Positions 44,776 through 53,586 are shown, counted from the stretch's first letter. The stretch: DNA of 64,000 bases from Pedobacter sp. BS3 (GCF_008274585.1 NZ_VTRT01000004.1:248001-312000), one strand, 5' to 3'. Numbers and translations are program-made. Notes: generated by a model from the letters alone, not told the origin.

Positions 44776-46233
44776 TTATTGCTGAATATAGTGATCGCTT
44801 TTTACAGTATCTAACATATATTTTGAAAACGCCAAAAGTTCCCCCTCTCCAAAACGTTTCCCTAACAATTGTAATCCTAACGGTAATCCCTTTGAATTAT
44901 TGCCCGCGGGTATCGAAATGGCAGGTATTCCGGCCAGCGAAGCCTGTACCGTAAAAATATCCGCCAGGTACATCACTACAGGATCATCCGTTTTTTCGCC
45001 AATGCCGAATGCCGGTGTCGGCGTGGTTGGCATCAGGATAAAATCGTATTCGGCAAGAATTTCTTCTGTTTTCCTGCGTATCAGTTGTCGCACTTTCTGG
45101 GCTTTACCATAATAAGCATCGTAATAACCGGCGCTTAACACAAACGTCCCCAGCATAATGCGGCGCTTCACTTCGGGCCCAAATCCTTCCGACCGCGATT
45201 GTTTATACGTACTTTCCAGACCGTGAGCGCCGGGACTGCGATACCCGTAATGTACCCCATCATACCGTGCCAGGTTTGATGATGCTTCGGCCATGGTCAA
45301 TATATAATACGTAGGCACTACATATTCCAGATACGGAAATGATACGGGCTCTACCGTATGTCCTTCTTCACGGAGCTTCTGGATGGCATGTTCCGTCAGT
45401 TCCTGAACTTCCGGATCCAGGCCGTCGGCATTAAGCACTTCGGTTAAGTAGGCTATTTTTTTACTGCCCGAAGTATGTAGAAGCGCTGAGTATGAAGGAA
45501 CCAACTGTTGTGCCGCGGTACTGTCGTACTCATCAGGGCCGGCAATAATTTCCAGCAGCAAGGCAGCGTCTTCTACCGAGTTGGTAATGGGGCCAACCTG
45601 GTCAAACGAAGAAGCGTACGCAATAATTCCATGCCGCGATACCCGTCCATACGTTGGTTTAACGCCAACTACCCCGCAAAACGCGGCTGGCTGACGTACA
45701 GAGCCACCCGTATCTGTTCCCAACGCCGCCAGGCAAAGCCCGGCCTGAACAGCTACAGCCGAACCACCCGAAGAGCCTCCGGCCACTTTGGTATAGTCGG
45801 CAAAGTTTTTTACCGGGCCGTAACAGGAGTTTTCGTTAGAGCCACCCATGGCAAACTCATCACAGTTCAGCCGGCCGATAATAATAGCATCTTCGGCCAG
45901 GATGCGCTCTACTACTGTAGATGAATAAATGGAACAGTAATTTTCTAATATGCGTGAGCAAACGGACACCTTATGGTCTTTATAGGCAATAATGTCCTTT
46001 AGCCCGATAACCATTCCGGCCAGGCGCCCGGCAGTTCCGTTCCTGATTTTTTGCTGTATTTCTATCGCTTTTTCACGAACATCGCCGGCGAAAACCTCTA
46101 TAAAAGCATTAAGCTCCGCATACTCATCAATACGCTGTAAGTAATGCTCAACTAAGTTTGGTAACGTGATAACTCCTGCCTGCAGATCTTCCTGTACTTC
46201 TGATAATGTGTAGTATCTTCTCACCTGTAACAT
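44776..46233 (-). CDS. gatA: Asp-tRNA(Asn)/Glu-tRNA(Gln) amidotransferase subunit A
   Basis: 485 residues. The amidase-signature triad is visible: K79 (IGLKDII), S154 (AGGSSGGSAVAVQ) and S178 (GTDTGGSVRQPAAF). GatA releases ammonia from glutamine for transamidation of misacylated Glu-tRNA(Gln) or Asp-tRNA(Asn) together with GatB and GatC. These partners are not in the window, as is common in Bacteroidota. The VMYLADIFTVQASLAGIPAISIP block is typical of GatA rather than of other amidases. Confidence 0.95.
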   Translation of the reverse strand: MLQVRRYYTLSEVQEDLQAGVITLPNLVEHYLQRIDEYAELNAFIEVFAGDVREKAIEIQQKIRNGTAGRLAGMVIGLKDIIAYKDHKVSVCSRILENYCSIYSSTVVERILAEDAIIIGRLNCDEFAMGGSNENSCYGPVKNFADYTKVAGGSSGGSAVAVQAGLCLAALGTDTGGSVRQPAAFCGVVGVKPTYGRVSRHGIIAYASSFDQVGPITNSVEDAALLLEIIAGPDEYDSTAAQQLVPSYSALLHTSGSKKIAYLTEVLNADGLDPEVQELTEHAIQKLREEGHTVEPVSFPYLEYVVPTYYILTMAEASSNLARYDGVHYGYRSPGAHGLESTYKQSRSEGFGPEVKRRIMLGTFVLSAGYYDAYYGKAQKVRQLIRRKTEEILAEYDFILMPTTPTPAFGIGEKTDDPVVMYLADIFTVQASLAGIPAISIPAGNNSKGLPLGLQLLGKRFGEGELLAFSKYMLDTVKSDHYIQQ

Positions 46234-46315
46234 TTAGAATTTGTAAAAGTAATAAATTGATTTTATTATGACTACCTCAATTCCAAATGTCTTCATGATC
46301 AGCAAGTCATCGATG

Positions 46316-46362
46316 TATTTTTTGAAAAGCAAAGCCGGTAGCGCTTCGGCTCAGATAGTCCC
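46316..46362 (-). repeat. 47-bp diverged inverted repeat, left copy
   Basis: Its reverse complement begins GGGACTAT and ends TGCTTTTCAAAAAATA with 23 bp between. The sequence at 48967-49013 has the same ends with the same spacing on the plus strand. About 12 of the 23 inner positions also match. Confidence 0.5.
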
Positions 46363-46466
46363 GTTTTTCGCTCATACGCCTGCAAGCATTACGCACAAGG
46401 CCGGTATCCGCTACACCCGGGTTTAATGATGAGTGGCTGTGCAACTATCTTTACAATTAACAAGAC

Positions 46467-46604
46467 CTGCAACAAAGAGGCTTTTGGGTTATATAGCTTT
46501 GACAACTTTTTAAAAGTTGTCAAAGTTCAAAGTTCAGAACAGGGGATACGGAGAATCAGGCTTTTTAGGCATCCTTTACAGGCGATTAATAGCAGTACTT
46601 GCCT
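46467..46604. repeat. Direct repeat flanking the NAGPA gene, left copy
   Basis: Positions 46467-46525 (starting CTGCAACAAAGAGGCTTTTG) and 46575-46604 (TTTACAGGCGATTAATAGCA...) match 48818-48876 and 48877-48906 almost exactly. This copy has about 48 extra bases between the two parts. It includes a 14-bp-stem hairpin (46497-46525, CTTTGACAACTTTT / AAAAGTTGTCAAAG). Confidence 0.8.
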
Positions 46605-46612
46605 AACCTGCC

Positions 46613-46645
46613 AACGCTGACAGGGTTCAAAACCCTGTCAGCGTT
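46613..46645. repeat. Perfect 15-bp-stem hairpin
   Basis: AACGCTGACAGGGTT and AACCCTGTCAGCGTT around CAA. There is no strong T-tract, and both neighbouring genes point away from it, so it is more likely a dispersed REP-type repeat than a terminator. Confidence 0.7.
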
Positions 46646-46809
46646 TCTGCATTCAGGCACAGTCTCTCCATTCGCAACAAAAGCGAAGAACAAAACCCAT
46701 AAATAACCAATAAAGCACAATAAAAAGAAACAAACTGATTTGTTTTTGAAAACATTTTATTACTTTGGCAGCAACTAATCATTTACGTATACCTACAACT
46801 ACTTAAATC

Positions 46810-48813
46810 ATGAAAAAATTTACTATCCTGGTCACACTCGTTATCGTAGTGCTGCAATGCTGTAAAAAAGACAAAGCAACAACCCAAACATCCATTCCCG
46901 AAATAGTTTCAATAACCCCTTCAAGCGCCGCGGTAGGAGAAGAAGTATTGCTTGCCGGCAAGAACTTCGGGAATGCCCCTGAAGTTTACTTCGGCGATGC
47001 AAAAGCTCAGATAACCTCAAAATCAGCAACCGAAATCAAGGTGGTTGTACCTGCGGGCACAGGCACCGTTGAAGTCTATGTAAAAAACGGAAGCGACAAA
47101 ACAAAGAGTGTAAGCTTTACTTATATAGCAGGGGATCCGCAGGCACCGGTGCTGACTTCTGTTAAGCCCAGGTCGGCCATTACAGGCGACACGCTGGTTA
47201 TTTCGGGAAAAAATTTCAATGCCGGCACGAAGGTATTATTCGCCACCACAGAAGTGCAGCCTGTTTTCTTCACTGCTACTGCTGTAACAGTTATCATCCC
47301 TCCCGGCTCGGGTACGGTAAAGTTAACGGCACAAAACATCATCAACGGTGCTGTTAAACCTTCTAACCAGATCGACTTTACGTATGCGCAGATTGCCAAC
47401 AATAATTACGGCACAATTACCCTTACGGGAGTAACTTATAAAATAGACACGCTGTCGTATTTCGAAATTGCTCCCGGCACATTCTACATGGCGCTCAACC
47501 TCACCGAATCGAGCGGCGGCAAGCCATTAAAGGCTTTTATTACAACGGTTGACGGTACCAATCAGTATATGAACTTTAAACCGGTAATAGGGCGGGACTC
47601 CGTTTCGAATAATGAACGTCCGTCGGCTATGGCTGCCAGAAAATCATCGCCCGGCAACCGGTATGTGGTTGGCACAAACAGTGACTTTTTTGACGTGACA
47701 AACGGAACCGGATACCAGAGAAATGCAAATATGGTTGACGGCGTGCTGGCATCTATAGGTGACAATAAGGCCATTAAAGGAAGCGAATACCCGGGTAATG
47801 CCATTTTCGATGCGCAAAAAAGAATGTATATCGATAACCTGAAATACAGTGCATCGGTAAGCTTTGGGTCGCAGACCATGGAGATCGATACCATTAACTA
47901 TTATAAATACCTCAATACCAACAAGCTCACCTTCTTTAATATTTACTGTGGCAAAACCACGGGAACCAACAATGACCGTACCGAGGTTGCTATTACCCCT
48001 GTTAATGGTTCCTGGAATTACCTGGGTGAAACCGATGTGAAAGTGGTTAATGTATATCCCAATAAGGGCGATCACGCGGTAAGCAACTCTATTTCCTACC
48101 TGTCGGGAGCTACAGGGGCAGCGGCTAATTTTCTGAACCAGCTCAAAAAGGATGATGTTTTGAAGCTGAAATTCAGCCTTGTACCACGAAGTGGTATCAG
48201 TGTTACACCGTATAACATTACCGGTGGCCGCCAGATCATTATGCGTAACGGTACCATTTTACCTGACATCTGGAACGGGCCTGAGAAACATCCCCGTACC
48301 GGTATCGGCTATTCAAACAGTGGTAAAAAGGTATATTTCTGTGTTATCGACGGGCGGAGCACTGCATCGGTTGGCGTATATACTTCTGAAATGGCGCAGA
48401 TCATGAAATATTTTGGAGCAACGGATGCTCTAAACTTTGACGGAGGCGGCTCTACGGTAATGTACCTTGATAAGATCGGTATTGTCAATACGCCCAGCGA
48501 TGGAAGCGAACGGGCTGTGGTTTCGGGTATGTTTGCTGTTTCTTCTGCGCCAGACGATAATCAGATAGCCAAAATTGTCCCTAAGCAATATATTGTCAGG
48601 CTTAATAAAGGCGATGTGTTTACGCCTGTTTTTTACGGGCTTAACAAATATGGGCAGGTTGTGAATACCAATGTTTCGGGCGTTACAGTTCAAACAAACG
48701 GGCTGGGAACCTATACCGACAAAAAATTTACAGCGGGTAACCAAAGCATATTCGGTTACATAACAGCAAAATATCAGAACCTAAGTACCCGGATCAAAGT
48801 ATTTGTACAATAG
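46810..48813 (+). CDS. Lipoprotein with two IPT/TIG domains and a NAGPA (phosphodiester glycosidase) domain
   Basis: 667 residues. A signal peptide with lipobox-like LQCC (Cys17/18, then KKDK) suggests a surface lipoprotein. Two IPT/TIG immunoglobulin-like domains occupy ~30-107 and ~112-191 (ITPSSAAVGEEVLLAGKNF; VKPRSAITGDTLVISGKNF). The NAGPA-type domain (~210-580) carries RTGIGYSNSGKKVYFCVIDGR and ALNFDGGGSTVMY. A C-terminal beta domain of about 80 residues ends the protein. NAGPA-family proteins cleave N-acetylglucosamine-1-phosphodiesters or related bonds in cell-surface polymers. The target here is unknown. The gene is flanked by direct repeats of 90-140 bp. Confidence 0.87.
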   Translation: MKKFTILVTLVIVVLQCCKKDKATTQTSIPEIVSITPSSAAVGEEVLLAGKNFGNAPEVYFGDAKAQITSKSATEIKVVVPAGTGTVEVYVKNGSDKTKSVSFTYIAGDPQAPVLTSVKPRSAITGDTLVISGKNFNAGTKVLFATTEVQPVFFTATAVTVIIPPGSGTVKLTAQNIINGAVKPSNQIDFTYAQIANNNYGTITLTGVTYKIDTLSYFEIAPGTFYMALNLTESSGGKPLKAFITTVDGTNQYMNFKPVIGRDSVSNNERPSAMAARKSSPGNRYVVGTNSDFFDVTNGTGYQRNANMVDGVLASIGDNKAIKGSEYPGNAIFDAQKRMYIDNLKYSASVSFGSQTMEIDTINYYKYLNTNKLTFFNIYCGKTTGTNNDRTEVAITPVNGSWNYLGETDVKVVNVYPNKGDHAVSNSISYLSGATGAAANFLNQLKKDDVLKLKFSLVPRSGISVTPYNITGGRQIIMRNGTILPDIWNGPEKHPRTGIGYSNSGKKVYFCVIDGRSTASVGVYTSEMAQIMKYFGATDALNFDGGGSTVMYLDKIGIVNTPSDGSERAVVSGMFAVSSAPDDNQIAKIVPKQYIVRLNKGDVFTPVFYGLNKYGQVVNTNVSGVTVQTNGLGTYTDKKFTAGNQSIFGYITAKYQNLSTRIKVFVQ

Positions 48814-48817
48814 TATG

Positions 48818-48906
48818 CTGCAACAAAGAGGCTTTTGGGTTATATAGCTTTGACAACTTTCTAAAAGTTGTCAAAGTTTACAGGCGATTAATAGCAGTAC
48901 TTGCCT
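48818..48906. repeat. Direct repeat flanking the NAGPA gene, right copy
   Basis: It begins 4 bp after the stop codon. It contains a 13-bp-stem hairpin (48848-48876) that may terminate the gene, followed by the TTTACAGGCGATTAATAGCA segment. The contiguous, shorter version of the left copy. Confidence 0.8.
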
Positions 48907-48966
48907 TGCTTTATAAACCCGGCAGCAGTGGCAGCCCCGATTGCAATGAGGGCTACAGCGGATGAT

Positions 48967-49013
48967 GGGACTATGGTTACCGATGCACTACTGCAACTGC
49001 TTTTCAAAAAATA
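48967..49013 (+). repeat. 47-bp diverged inverted repeat, right copy
   Basis: GGGACTAT, 23 bp, TGCTTTTCAAAAAATA. Inverse counterpart of 46316-46362, lying outside the direct repeat on the right side. Confidence 0.5.
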
Positions 49014-49038
49014 ATGATCGCGGCATAAAAACAAAAAA

Positions 49039-49059
49039 GGTGAGACTGTTCATCTCACC
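49039..49059 (-). terminator. Rho-independent terminator of the small tatA gene
   Basis: Stem GGTGAGA / TCTCACC with a 7-nt loop. On the minus strand it is followed by TTTTTTG (genomic A's at 49033-49038). It lies 41 bp after the tatA stop codon. Confidence 0.8.
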
Positions 49060-49100
49060 GTTCAATCATTGGCATTTTAGCCAATACTAATGGTTTTGAG

Positions 49101-49262
49101 TTATGCGTTCTTATGGTCTTCAGAAGCCGGATCGCCATCTTTAGCGTCTTTGAACTCTTTTACACCGCGGCCAAGACCTCGCATTAATTCCGGAATTTTT
49201 TTACCGCCAAACAGCAAAAGAATTACAATAACAATAATGATAATTTCTGGGGTTCCTAACAT
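49101..49262 (-). CDS. tatA: TatA/E-family twin-arginine translocase protein, short
   Basis: A 53-residue protein from the ATG at 49262: [20 protein letters not shown], then the amphipathic helix with [20 protein letters not shown]. One N-terminal membrane helix followed by the FGxxKxPELxRGLGxGxxEFK pattern is diagnostic of TatA/E. These subunits polymerise to form the conduit for folded proteins through the inner membrane. It lies 27 bp downstream of a second, longer TatA gene, and its transcript ends at a terminator at 49039-49059. No tatC is seen in the window. Confidence 0.93.
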   Translation of the reverse strand: MLGTPEIIIIVIVILLLFGGKKIPELMRGLGRGVKEFKDAKDGDPASEDHKNA

Positions 49263-49289
49263 GATAATATCTTTTAAATGAGTAATAAG

Positions 49290-49604
49290 TTAATTTGCAG
49301 GATGTTCATTTTTAGTGTGCTCCTCAACCGGAGATTCAGGAGCTGAGGGTTCAGTTGTTTTACTGGTGTTTGAATGGGTATCTGAATCCAGATCGACATT
49401 CAGATCATCATTTATAGCGTTAATGTTACGGTGAATCTCCCGTTTTACCCCCTCGGATGCATCTTTAAACTCACGCATTCCTTTTCCTAACCCACGGGCA
49501 AGCTCAGGGAGCTTGCTGCCACCAAACAACAGCAGCACGACCAGCATAATGAGCATAAGCTCCGGCGTACCGATGTTGAGAAATAATAACATGGATGTAT
49601 ACAT
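49290..49604 (-). CDS. TatA/E-family twin-arginine translocase protein, long
   Basis: 104 residues from the ATG at 49604 (MYTSMLLFLNIGTPELM). The frame extends upstream only to a TTG, and a start at 49592 (MLLFLN) is also possible. A membrane helix (LMLIMLVVLLLFGG) and an amphipathic helix SKLPELARGLGKGMREFKDA are followed by an acidic, Ser/Thr-rich tail of about 65 residues. It is paralogous to the short TatA protein encoded downstream. Two TatA-type subunits in tandem suggest TatA plus TatB/E-like specialisation. The translocation partner TatC must lie elsewhere. Confidence 0.9.
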   Translation of the reverse strand: MYTSMLLFLNIGTPELMLIMLVVLLLFGGSKLPELARGLGKGMREFKDASEGVKREIHRNINAINDDLNVDLDSDTHSNTSKTTEPSAPESPVEEHTKNEHPAN

Positions 49605-49659
49605 TGTTTTACAATTAATTAAGTGCAAATATAGACATTTTTATATGCCAATGGTTTAT

Positions 49660-50925
49660 TTAATTTGCCAGCCAGCTTTGCGGATTCATTGGCTCGGCGC
49701 CCTTACGTATTTCAAAATGCAATTGTGTGGTACCGTCATCAGAATCGGTTAAAACCGTACCGATGGTTTGCTTTACACTTACCTTTTGCCCCTTAGATAC
49801 GCTTGCCGAGCGTAAATTGGAGTAAACGGTAAAGTATTCGCCATGCCTGATCAGTACGGCATACATGCCGCCGATATTCTGAACCGTGCTTACCTCGCCG
49901 GAGAACACGGCCCGCACCGCAGCGCCTTCTGATGTTTTAATATCCACACCATTGTTGAACGTATTTACATTTACACCATAACTATGGTTACCAAAATCTT
50001 CTACGATAGTTCCAACCGCTACCGGCCAGGGTAATCTGCCGCGGTTGCTTAAAAAGTCGGATGACAGCTTTGCTGCTTCGGGTGTTGCAGCAAGAACGCT
50101 TGATCCCTTGGCTACGGGTTTTTCAGGAACCGCCGTACCGGTGGCAGCTTTAGCCCGTGCCGCTGCTGCACGTGCTTCTTCTTCGGCCTTACGTTTGGCA
50201 GCCTCTATTTCCCGGTTAATCGCATCGCGAATGGCACGGTTTAAACGGGCGGCCTCTTTTTGCTTTTGCGAAAGCTCTGCACGCAGGTTTTTCTCCTGCC
50301 TGGTAAGACTGGTCAATACTTTAGATTGTTTTGTCTTTTCTTTACCCAGCGTCTGCTTTTCGTTTTCCTCGTCAGAAAGCAAACCGCTCTTTTCTTTTTT
50401 ATGATGATCGAGCTCTTTGATTTTTGCGTTAAGATCACGCTGGGTTTCCTGTATATATTTGGCTTGCTTCTGCCGGTACTCGCCGAACTGCTGCAGGTAT
50501 TTTAATCGCTTATAAGCCTGGTTAAAGTCTTTGGCTGCAAAAATAAACATCAGCTTACTGTAGGCGCTTTGGTTCCTGAACGCAAAAAGCACCATACCGG
50601 CATACTCTTTTTTCAGCTTATTGAGCTGGCTTTGCAGGGAATGTACCGTATTGGTATTATCTGATATCTGGTTATCCAGCAAACGGATTTCTGAGTTAAT
50701 GGTATTGATCTTTTGCTCACGCAAGCGTATCTGGGCATTTAATACGTTGATTTGCTTTAACGACAGGCGTTTGCTGCTTGAGGTTTTGTTCAGGCTGCTG
50801 TTCAGCATATTGATTTCGCGGGTTAACGCTTCCTTACGGCGTTTCAGCTCGGCACTGCTTTGCCCAAAAGTGTGCACGGTACAAAGTATGATGGAAAAAA
50901 ACAGTAATCCTCTAACTAAACTCAT
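49660..50925 (-). CDS. EnvC-like murein hydrolase activator (degenerate M23 domain)
   Basis: 421 residues: a signal peptide (1-21), a long coiled coil (~25-260; Lys/Glu/Gln/Ala-rich, ending AAKRKAEEEARAAAARAKAA) and a LytM/M23 domain (~300-421). The zinc ligands expected in active M23 enzymes appear lost: NNGVDIKTSEG where HxGxD-type is usual, and QLHFEIRKG where HLHFEIR is usual. The protein is therefore probably an activator of cell-wall amidases, like EnvC, acting at the division site. It lies downstream of the DUF4292 and TPR genes in the same direction, a common order in this phylum. Confidence 0.9.
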   Translation of the reverse strand: MSLVRGLLFFSIILCTVHTFGQSSAELKRRKEALTREINMLNSSLNKTSSSKRLSLKQINVLNAQIRLREQKINTINSEIRLLDNQISDNTNTVHSLQSQLNKLKKEYAGMVLFAFRNQSAYSKLMFIFAAKDFNQAYKRLKYLQQFGEYRQKQAKYIQETQRDLNAKIKELDHHKKEKSGLLSDEENEKQTLGKEKTKQSKVLTSLTRQEKNLRAELSQKQKEAARLNRAIRDAINREIEAAKRKAEEEARAAAARAKAATGTAVPEKPVAKGSSVLAATPEAAKLSSDFLSNRGRLPWPVAVGTIVEDFGNHSYGVNVNTFNNGVDIKTSEGAAVRAVFSGEVSTVQNIGGMYAVLIRHGEYFTVYSNLRSASVSKGQKVSVKQTIGTVLTDSDDGTTQLHFEIRKGAEPMNPQSWLAN

Positions 50926-50966
50926 AGGGGCAAATCTATCTAAAACCTTTAAATAATCCGAATTAC

Positions 50967-51731
50967 TTAATTAACAGTTGTAAACCGTTGCGGCACTGAA
51001 AAGGGCAGATCTACCGGTTCATTAATAATTACCCTATTATAAGATAAGTCGATAGCTACAGTATGGCTTTCAACACCTGAATGAATTTGCACGGTATGTG
51101 GAAAAAACAAAGCTCCTTCGGGGCTGTAATCGTTATAATCTACCTTGAGCTCCTGGCTGGCAGCATCGTCTGTAATTTTGGTTTGCGTTACCTTGAACCG
51201 GGTGTTGAGATCGGTCGAATAAGCCAAATCCTGTAACATTCCCGCCAGGTTTATGCCAGATCCATTCGTATTAATTGTAGATGACGGGCTGATAAATTCC
51301 TGCACGCAATTACCTACTAAAATAGATTGCAATGTCTGAAAGTTGACCTGCTTATTGGCATAATTGTATATGAAGCTAAATGGCTTGACCGTATAGGTAC
51401 TTTGCAGCCGGTTTAATACTTTGATGCTATCGGGTGTGATCAATGCTCTTGCTCCTTCTATTCCAAACATGGACACAGAAACCCAAATGGCTTCATTTTT
51501 CCGGATGCGCAGGTTCATACCGACATCATAGCTTTTACTGCTGATATCAAGATTAGCTTTTGCTTTTATATTGAGGGTTTTAAAATCCGACTGGTTCTCG
51601 CTGATGCTGTCTAATAACCGTTTTTTGGACAAGCTTGTTATATCTGTGGCTCCGCCTGTTTTTATGAGATCTTTTTTAGGCTTGCAGGCAAATACCAGCA
51701 GGGCCATACAGCACAATAGCAAAGGGCGCAT
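50967..51731 (-). CDS. DUF4292 lipoprotein
   Basis: 254 residues from the ATG at 51731 (MRPLLLCCMALLVFACKPKK), which gives a clean lipoprotein signal with Cys17. The open frame continues upstream into the TPR gene, but that extension would cross two hairpins and bury the signal peptide. The mature protein is beta-rich, with KAKANLDISSKSYDVGMNLRI and NEAIWVSVSMFGIEGARALIT typical of DUF4292. The fold is probably related to LolA/LolB lipid carriers; this is inference. It lies between TPR and EnvC-like genes, so a role in the cell envelope is likely. Confidence 0.88.
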   Translation of the reverse strand: MRPLLLCCMALLVFACKPKKDLIKTGGATDITSLSKKRLLDSISENQSDFKTLNIKAKANLDISSKSYDVGMNLRIRKNEAIWVSVSMFGIEGARALITPDSIKVLNRLQSTYTVKPFSFIYNYANKQVNFQTLQSILVGNCVQEFISPSSTINTNGSGINLAGMLQDLAYSTDLNTRFKVTQTKITDDAASQELKVDYNDYSPEGALFFPHTVQIHSGVESHTVAIDLSYNRVIINEPVDLPFSVPQRFTTVN

Positions 51732-51743
51732 GTCAAATTTTAG

Positions 51744-51802
51744 CCGGTTGGTGGAGACACCAACCGGGGTAGCCCGTCGTGGGCAGTGTGAACACTGCCC
51801 AC
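51744..51802. repeat. Two intercistronic hairpins (REP-like)
   Basis: Two perfect 10-bp stems with tetraloops: CCGGTTGGTG-GAGA-CACCAACCGG at 51744-51767 and GTGGGCAGTG-TGAA-CACTGCCCAC at 51779-51802. They lie between the TPR stop and the DUF4292 start. The segment GCCGGTTGGTGGAGA recurs at 61266-61280. Confidence 0.8.
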
Positions 51803-51855
51803 AAACAGTGTGATAATGCGAAAATTTGAAATGTACCCCAACAGCAAATAGCAAT

Positions 51856-53580
51856 TTATTCAAAGTATTTTTTCTCATTAATTTTACGTTGTAGCAATTC
51901 TGATTTTTCGCCATATTTTTGTGCCTGCAACCACTGTTTAACAGCTAATTCCGTTTCACCAAGTTTATACAAAATATCTCCGTAATGCTCGGCCTGAATG
52001 GCGCTGTTTTGACGGTCGTGGCTAATTGCCTTTTCCATCCAGATACGGGCCTGTTCATATTTTTGCTGTTTAAATAGTATCCAGGCGTATGTATCTTCAA
52101 AAGATGCATTATCTTTTTCAAGCCGGTTTGACTTGAGCGACATTTGCTCGGCCTTATCCAGCTTTTCATTTCTTAACGATAAATAATACGCATAATTGTT
52201 TAAGGCATAGGTATTTTCTCCATCTGTTTCCAGGGCTTTATCATAAGCCTGGTCTGATTCGGCAAATTTCTTTAAGGCATTATAGCTATCGCCTAATGTG
52301 GAGTATATTTGCGATAGCAGCGCCTTGTTATCCGGCTGCAGATCCAGGGCGTTGTTGAGGTACGAAATTGCTTTTTCATAATTTTTTTCCTGGCTGTAGC
52401 CAACGGCGGTATAAAAATACAGCACCGGCTGGTTAGGGAATAGTGACAGGGCTTCCTCACCATCGGCAATCACATCGCTGAAACTGCGCTGTCCCATTTC
52501 CAGGCGTATGAGCTGCTCCCACACCATGTACACACGCTTATTCAATGCTAATGCCTGCTTATAAGCCGCAATGGCTTCGGGATATTTTTGCTGCTGAAAC
52601 AACACATCGCCGTACAGGGCAAAACCTTTGGCATCCTGCGGATGAACCTGGGTAATGATATAGGATAGTTCTTCCGCCTCGGCACGTACCTCGGTAATTT
52701 TAAAATCAGGGAAAAACGAAAGCACGATCCGCACCTTGGAATCAATGTCCATATCGGTGCTGTTAAATGCAGCTTTGAGCTCAATAAACGCATCGGCAGT
52801 TTTGTTCTGCACACGGTAGGCATCGGCCAGCGACAAACGGATATAAGGATTATCCGGATTTTCTTTTTTTGCTGTGGTAAGCAATTTCACCGCTTTATCG
52901 CTTTGCCGGGCTTTGATGTATTGCTCGCTTAGCTCCAGGTAACCGGCAATATCCTGCGGATTTTCTTTAACCTGCTTTTCAAGCTCGTTAATGGCTTTTT
53001 GGCCTCCCGCCTTCTGGTGTATGCGCTTGCGGGCATTCACAAGGTCGTCGCTTAGCCCAAAGTTTTTTTCTATGGTATCATAAACTTTATCTGCGTCGGC
53101 TGTTTTTTGCTGCAGAAACAAGGCGTTGGCCTTGTCAAAGTAATAATCTTCTTTTTGCGGCGACAATTTTATCAGCTCATCAAATACCGGAACCAGCGCC
53201 TGCATATTACCGGTCTGTTTGTAAATATCGGCCAGCAATATCCAATACCATTCATTCTCTGGCTTTACGGTTACCGCCTTGCGAATGAGAGCTTCGGCTT
53301 CCTGCTCCTTATTTTCGGCATGACGGATATTGGCCAGCTCATACAGGGCGGCATCATTGGCCGGGTCTGTTTTTAAAACGCGATCAAAAAAATCGGCGGC
53401 AAGCTGAAAATTCTGAACAGTTTTTGCCTGTAATCCCGAAAGAAATAATTCTTTTACCAGCATGCTGTCGGGAGCGCTTAATACCCGGCCGGGCACAATA
53501 ATAGCCTGAGGCGGATTGTTATCCTGCCCCATACAAACCTGCGCCAGCAGGCAAAAACCGATAAAAATAACCTTTTTCAA
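51856..53580 (-). CDS. Tetratricopeptide-repeat protein
   Basis: 574 residues with a signal peptide (1-18, QVCMGQ) and about 12 TPR units over ~45-560 (for example AVGYSQEKNYEKAISYLNNALDLQPDN, TLGDSYNALKKFAESDQAYDKAL). The start is a TTG at 53580. The only codons between the in-frame TGA, which is also the dUTPase stop, and the body are TCG, GCA and TTG. TPRs mediate protein-protein contacts; here probably periplasmic or at the outer membrane. It is co-directional with dut (6 bp upstream) and the DUF4292 gene. Confidence 0.9.
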   Translation of the reverse strand: MKKVIFIGFCLLAQVCMGQDNNPPQAIIVPGRVLSAPDSMLVKELFLSGLQAKTVQNFQLAADFFDRVLKTDPANDAALYELANIRHAENKEQEAEALIRKAVTVKPENEWYWILLADIYKQTGNMQALVPVFDELIKLSPQKEDYYFDKANALFLQQKTADADKVYDTIEKNFGLSDDLVNARKRIHQKAGGQKAINELEKQVKENPQDIAGYLELSEQYIKARQSDKAVKLLTTAKKENPDNPYIRLSLADAYRVQNKTADAFIELKAAFNSTDMDIDSKVRIVLSFFPDFKITEVRAEAEELSYIITQVHPQDAKGFALYGDVLFQQQKYPEAIAAYKQALALNKRVYMVWEQLIRLEMGQRSFSDVIADGEEALSLFPNQPVLYFYTAVGYSQEKNYEKAISYLNNALDLQPDNKALLSQIYSTLGDSYNALKKFAESDQAYDKALETDGENTYALNNYAYYLSLRNEKLDKAEQMSLKSNRLEKDNASFEDTYAWILFKQQKYEQARIWMEKAISHDRQNSAIQAEHYGDILYKLGETELAVKQWLQAQKYGEKSELLQRKINEKKYFE

Positions 53581-53586
53581 TGCCGA

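Larger units (their letters stand above)
46234..46809. other. 575-bp gap with repeats upstream of the NAGPA-type gene
   Basis: No supported gene. A 52-codon open frame at 46269-46427 has no recognisable product. The gap contains the left copies of repeats that also flank the right side of the next gene, and a 15-bp-stem hairpin at 46613-46645. The promoter of the next gene lies in the AT-rich stretch 46700-46800. Confidence 0.6.

Noticed and set aside
46269-46427. 52-codon plus-strand open frame starting MTTSIPNVFMISK
   Set aside because: No recognisable family, overlaps the diverged inverted repeat, and stops at a random point. Treated as intergenic.
51732-51914. Extended N terminus of the DUF4292 protein overlapping the TPR gene
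   Set aside because: It would cross two strong hairpins and bury the lipoprotein signal peptide; the ATG at 51731 is preferred.
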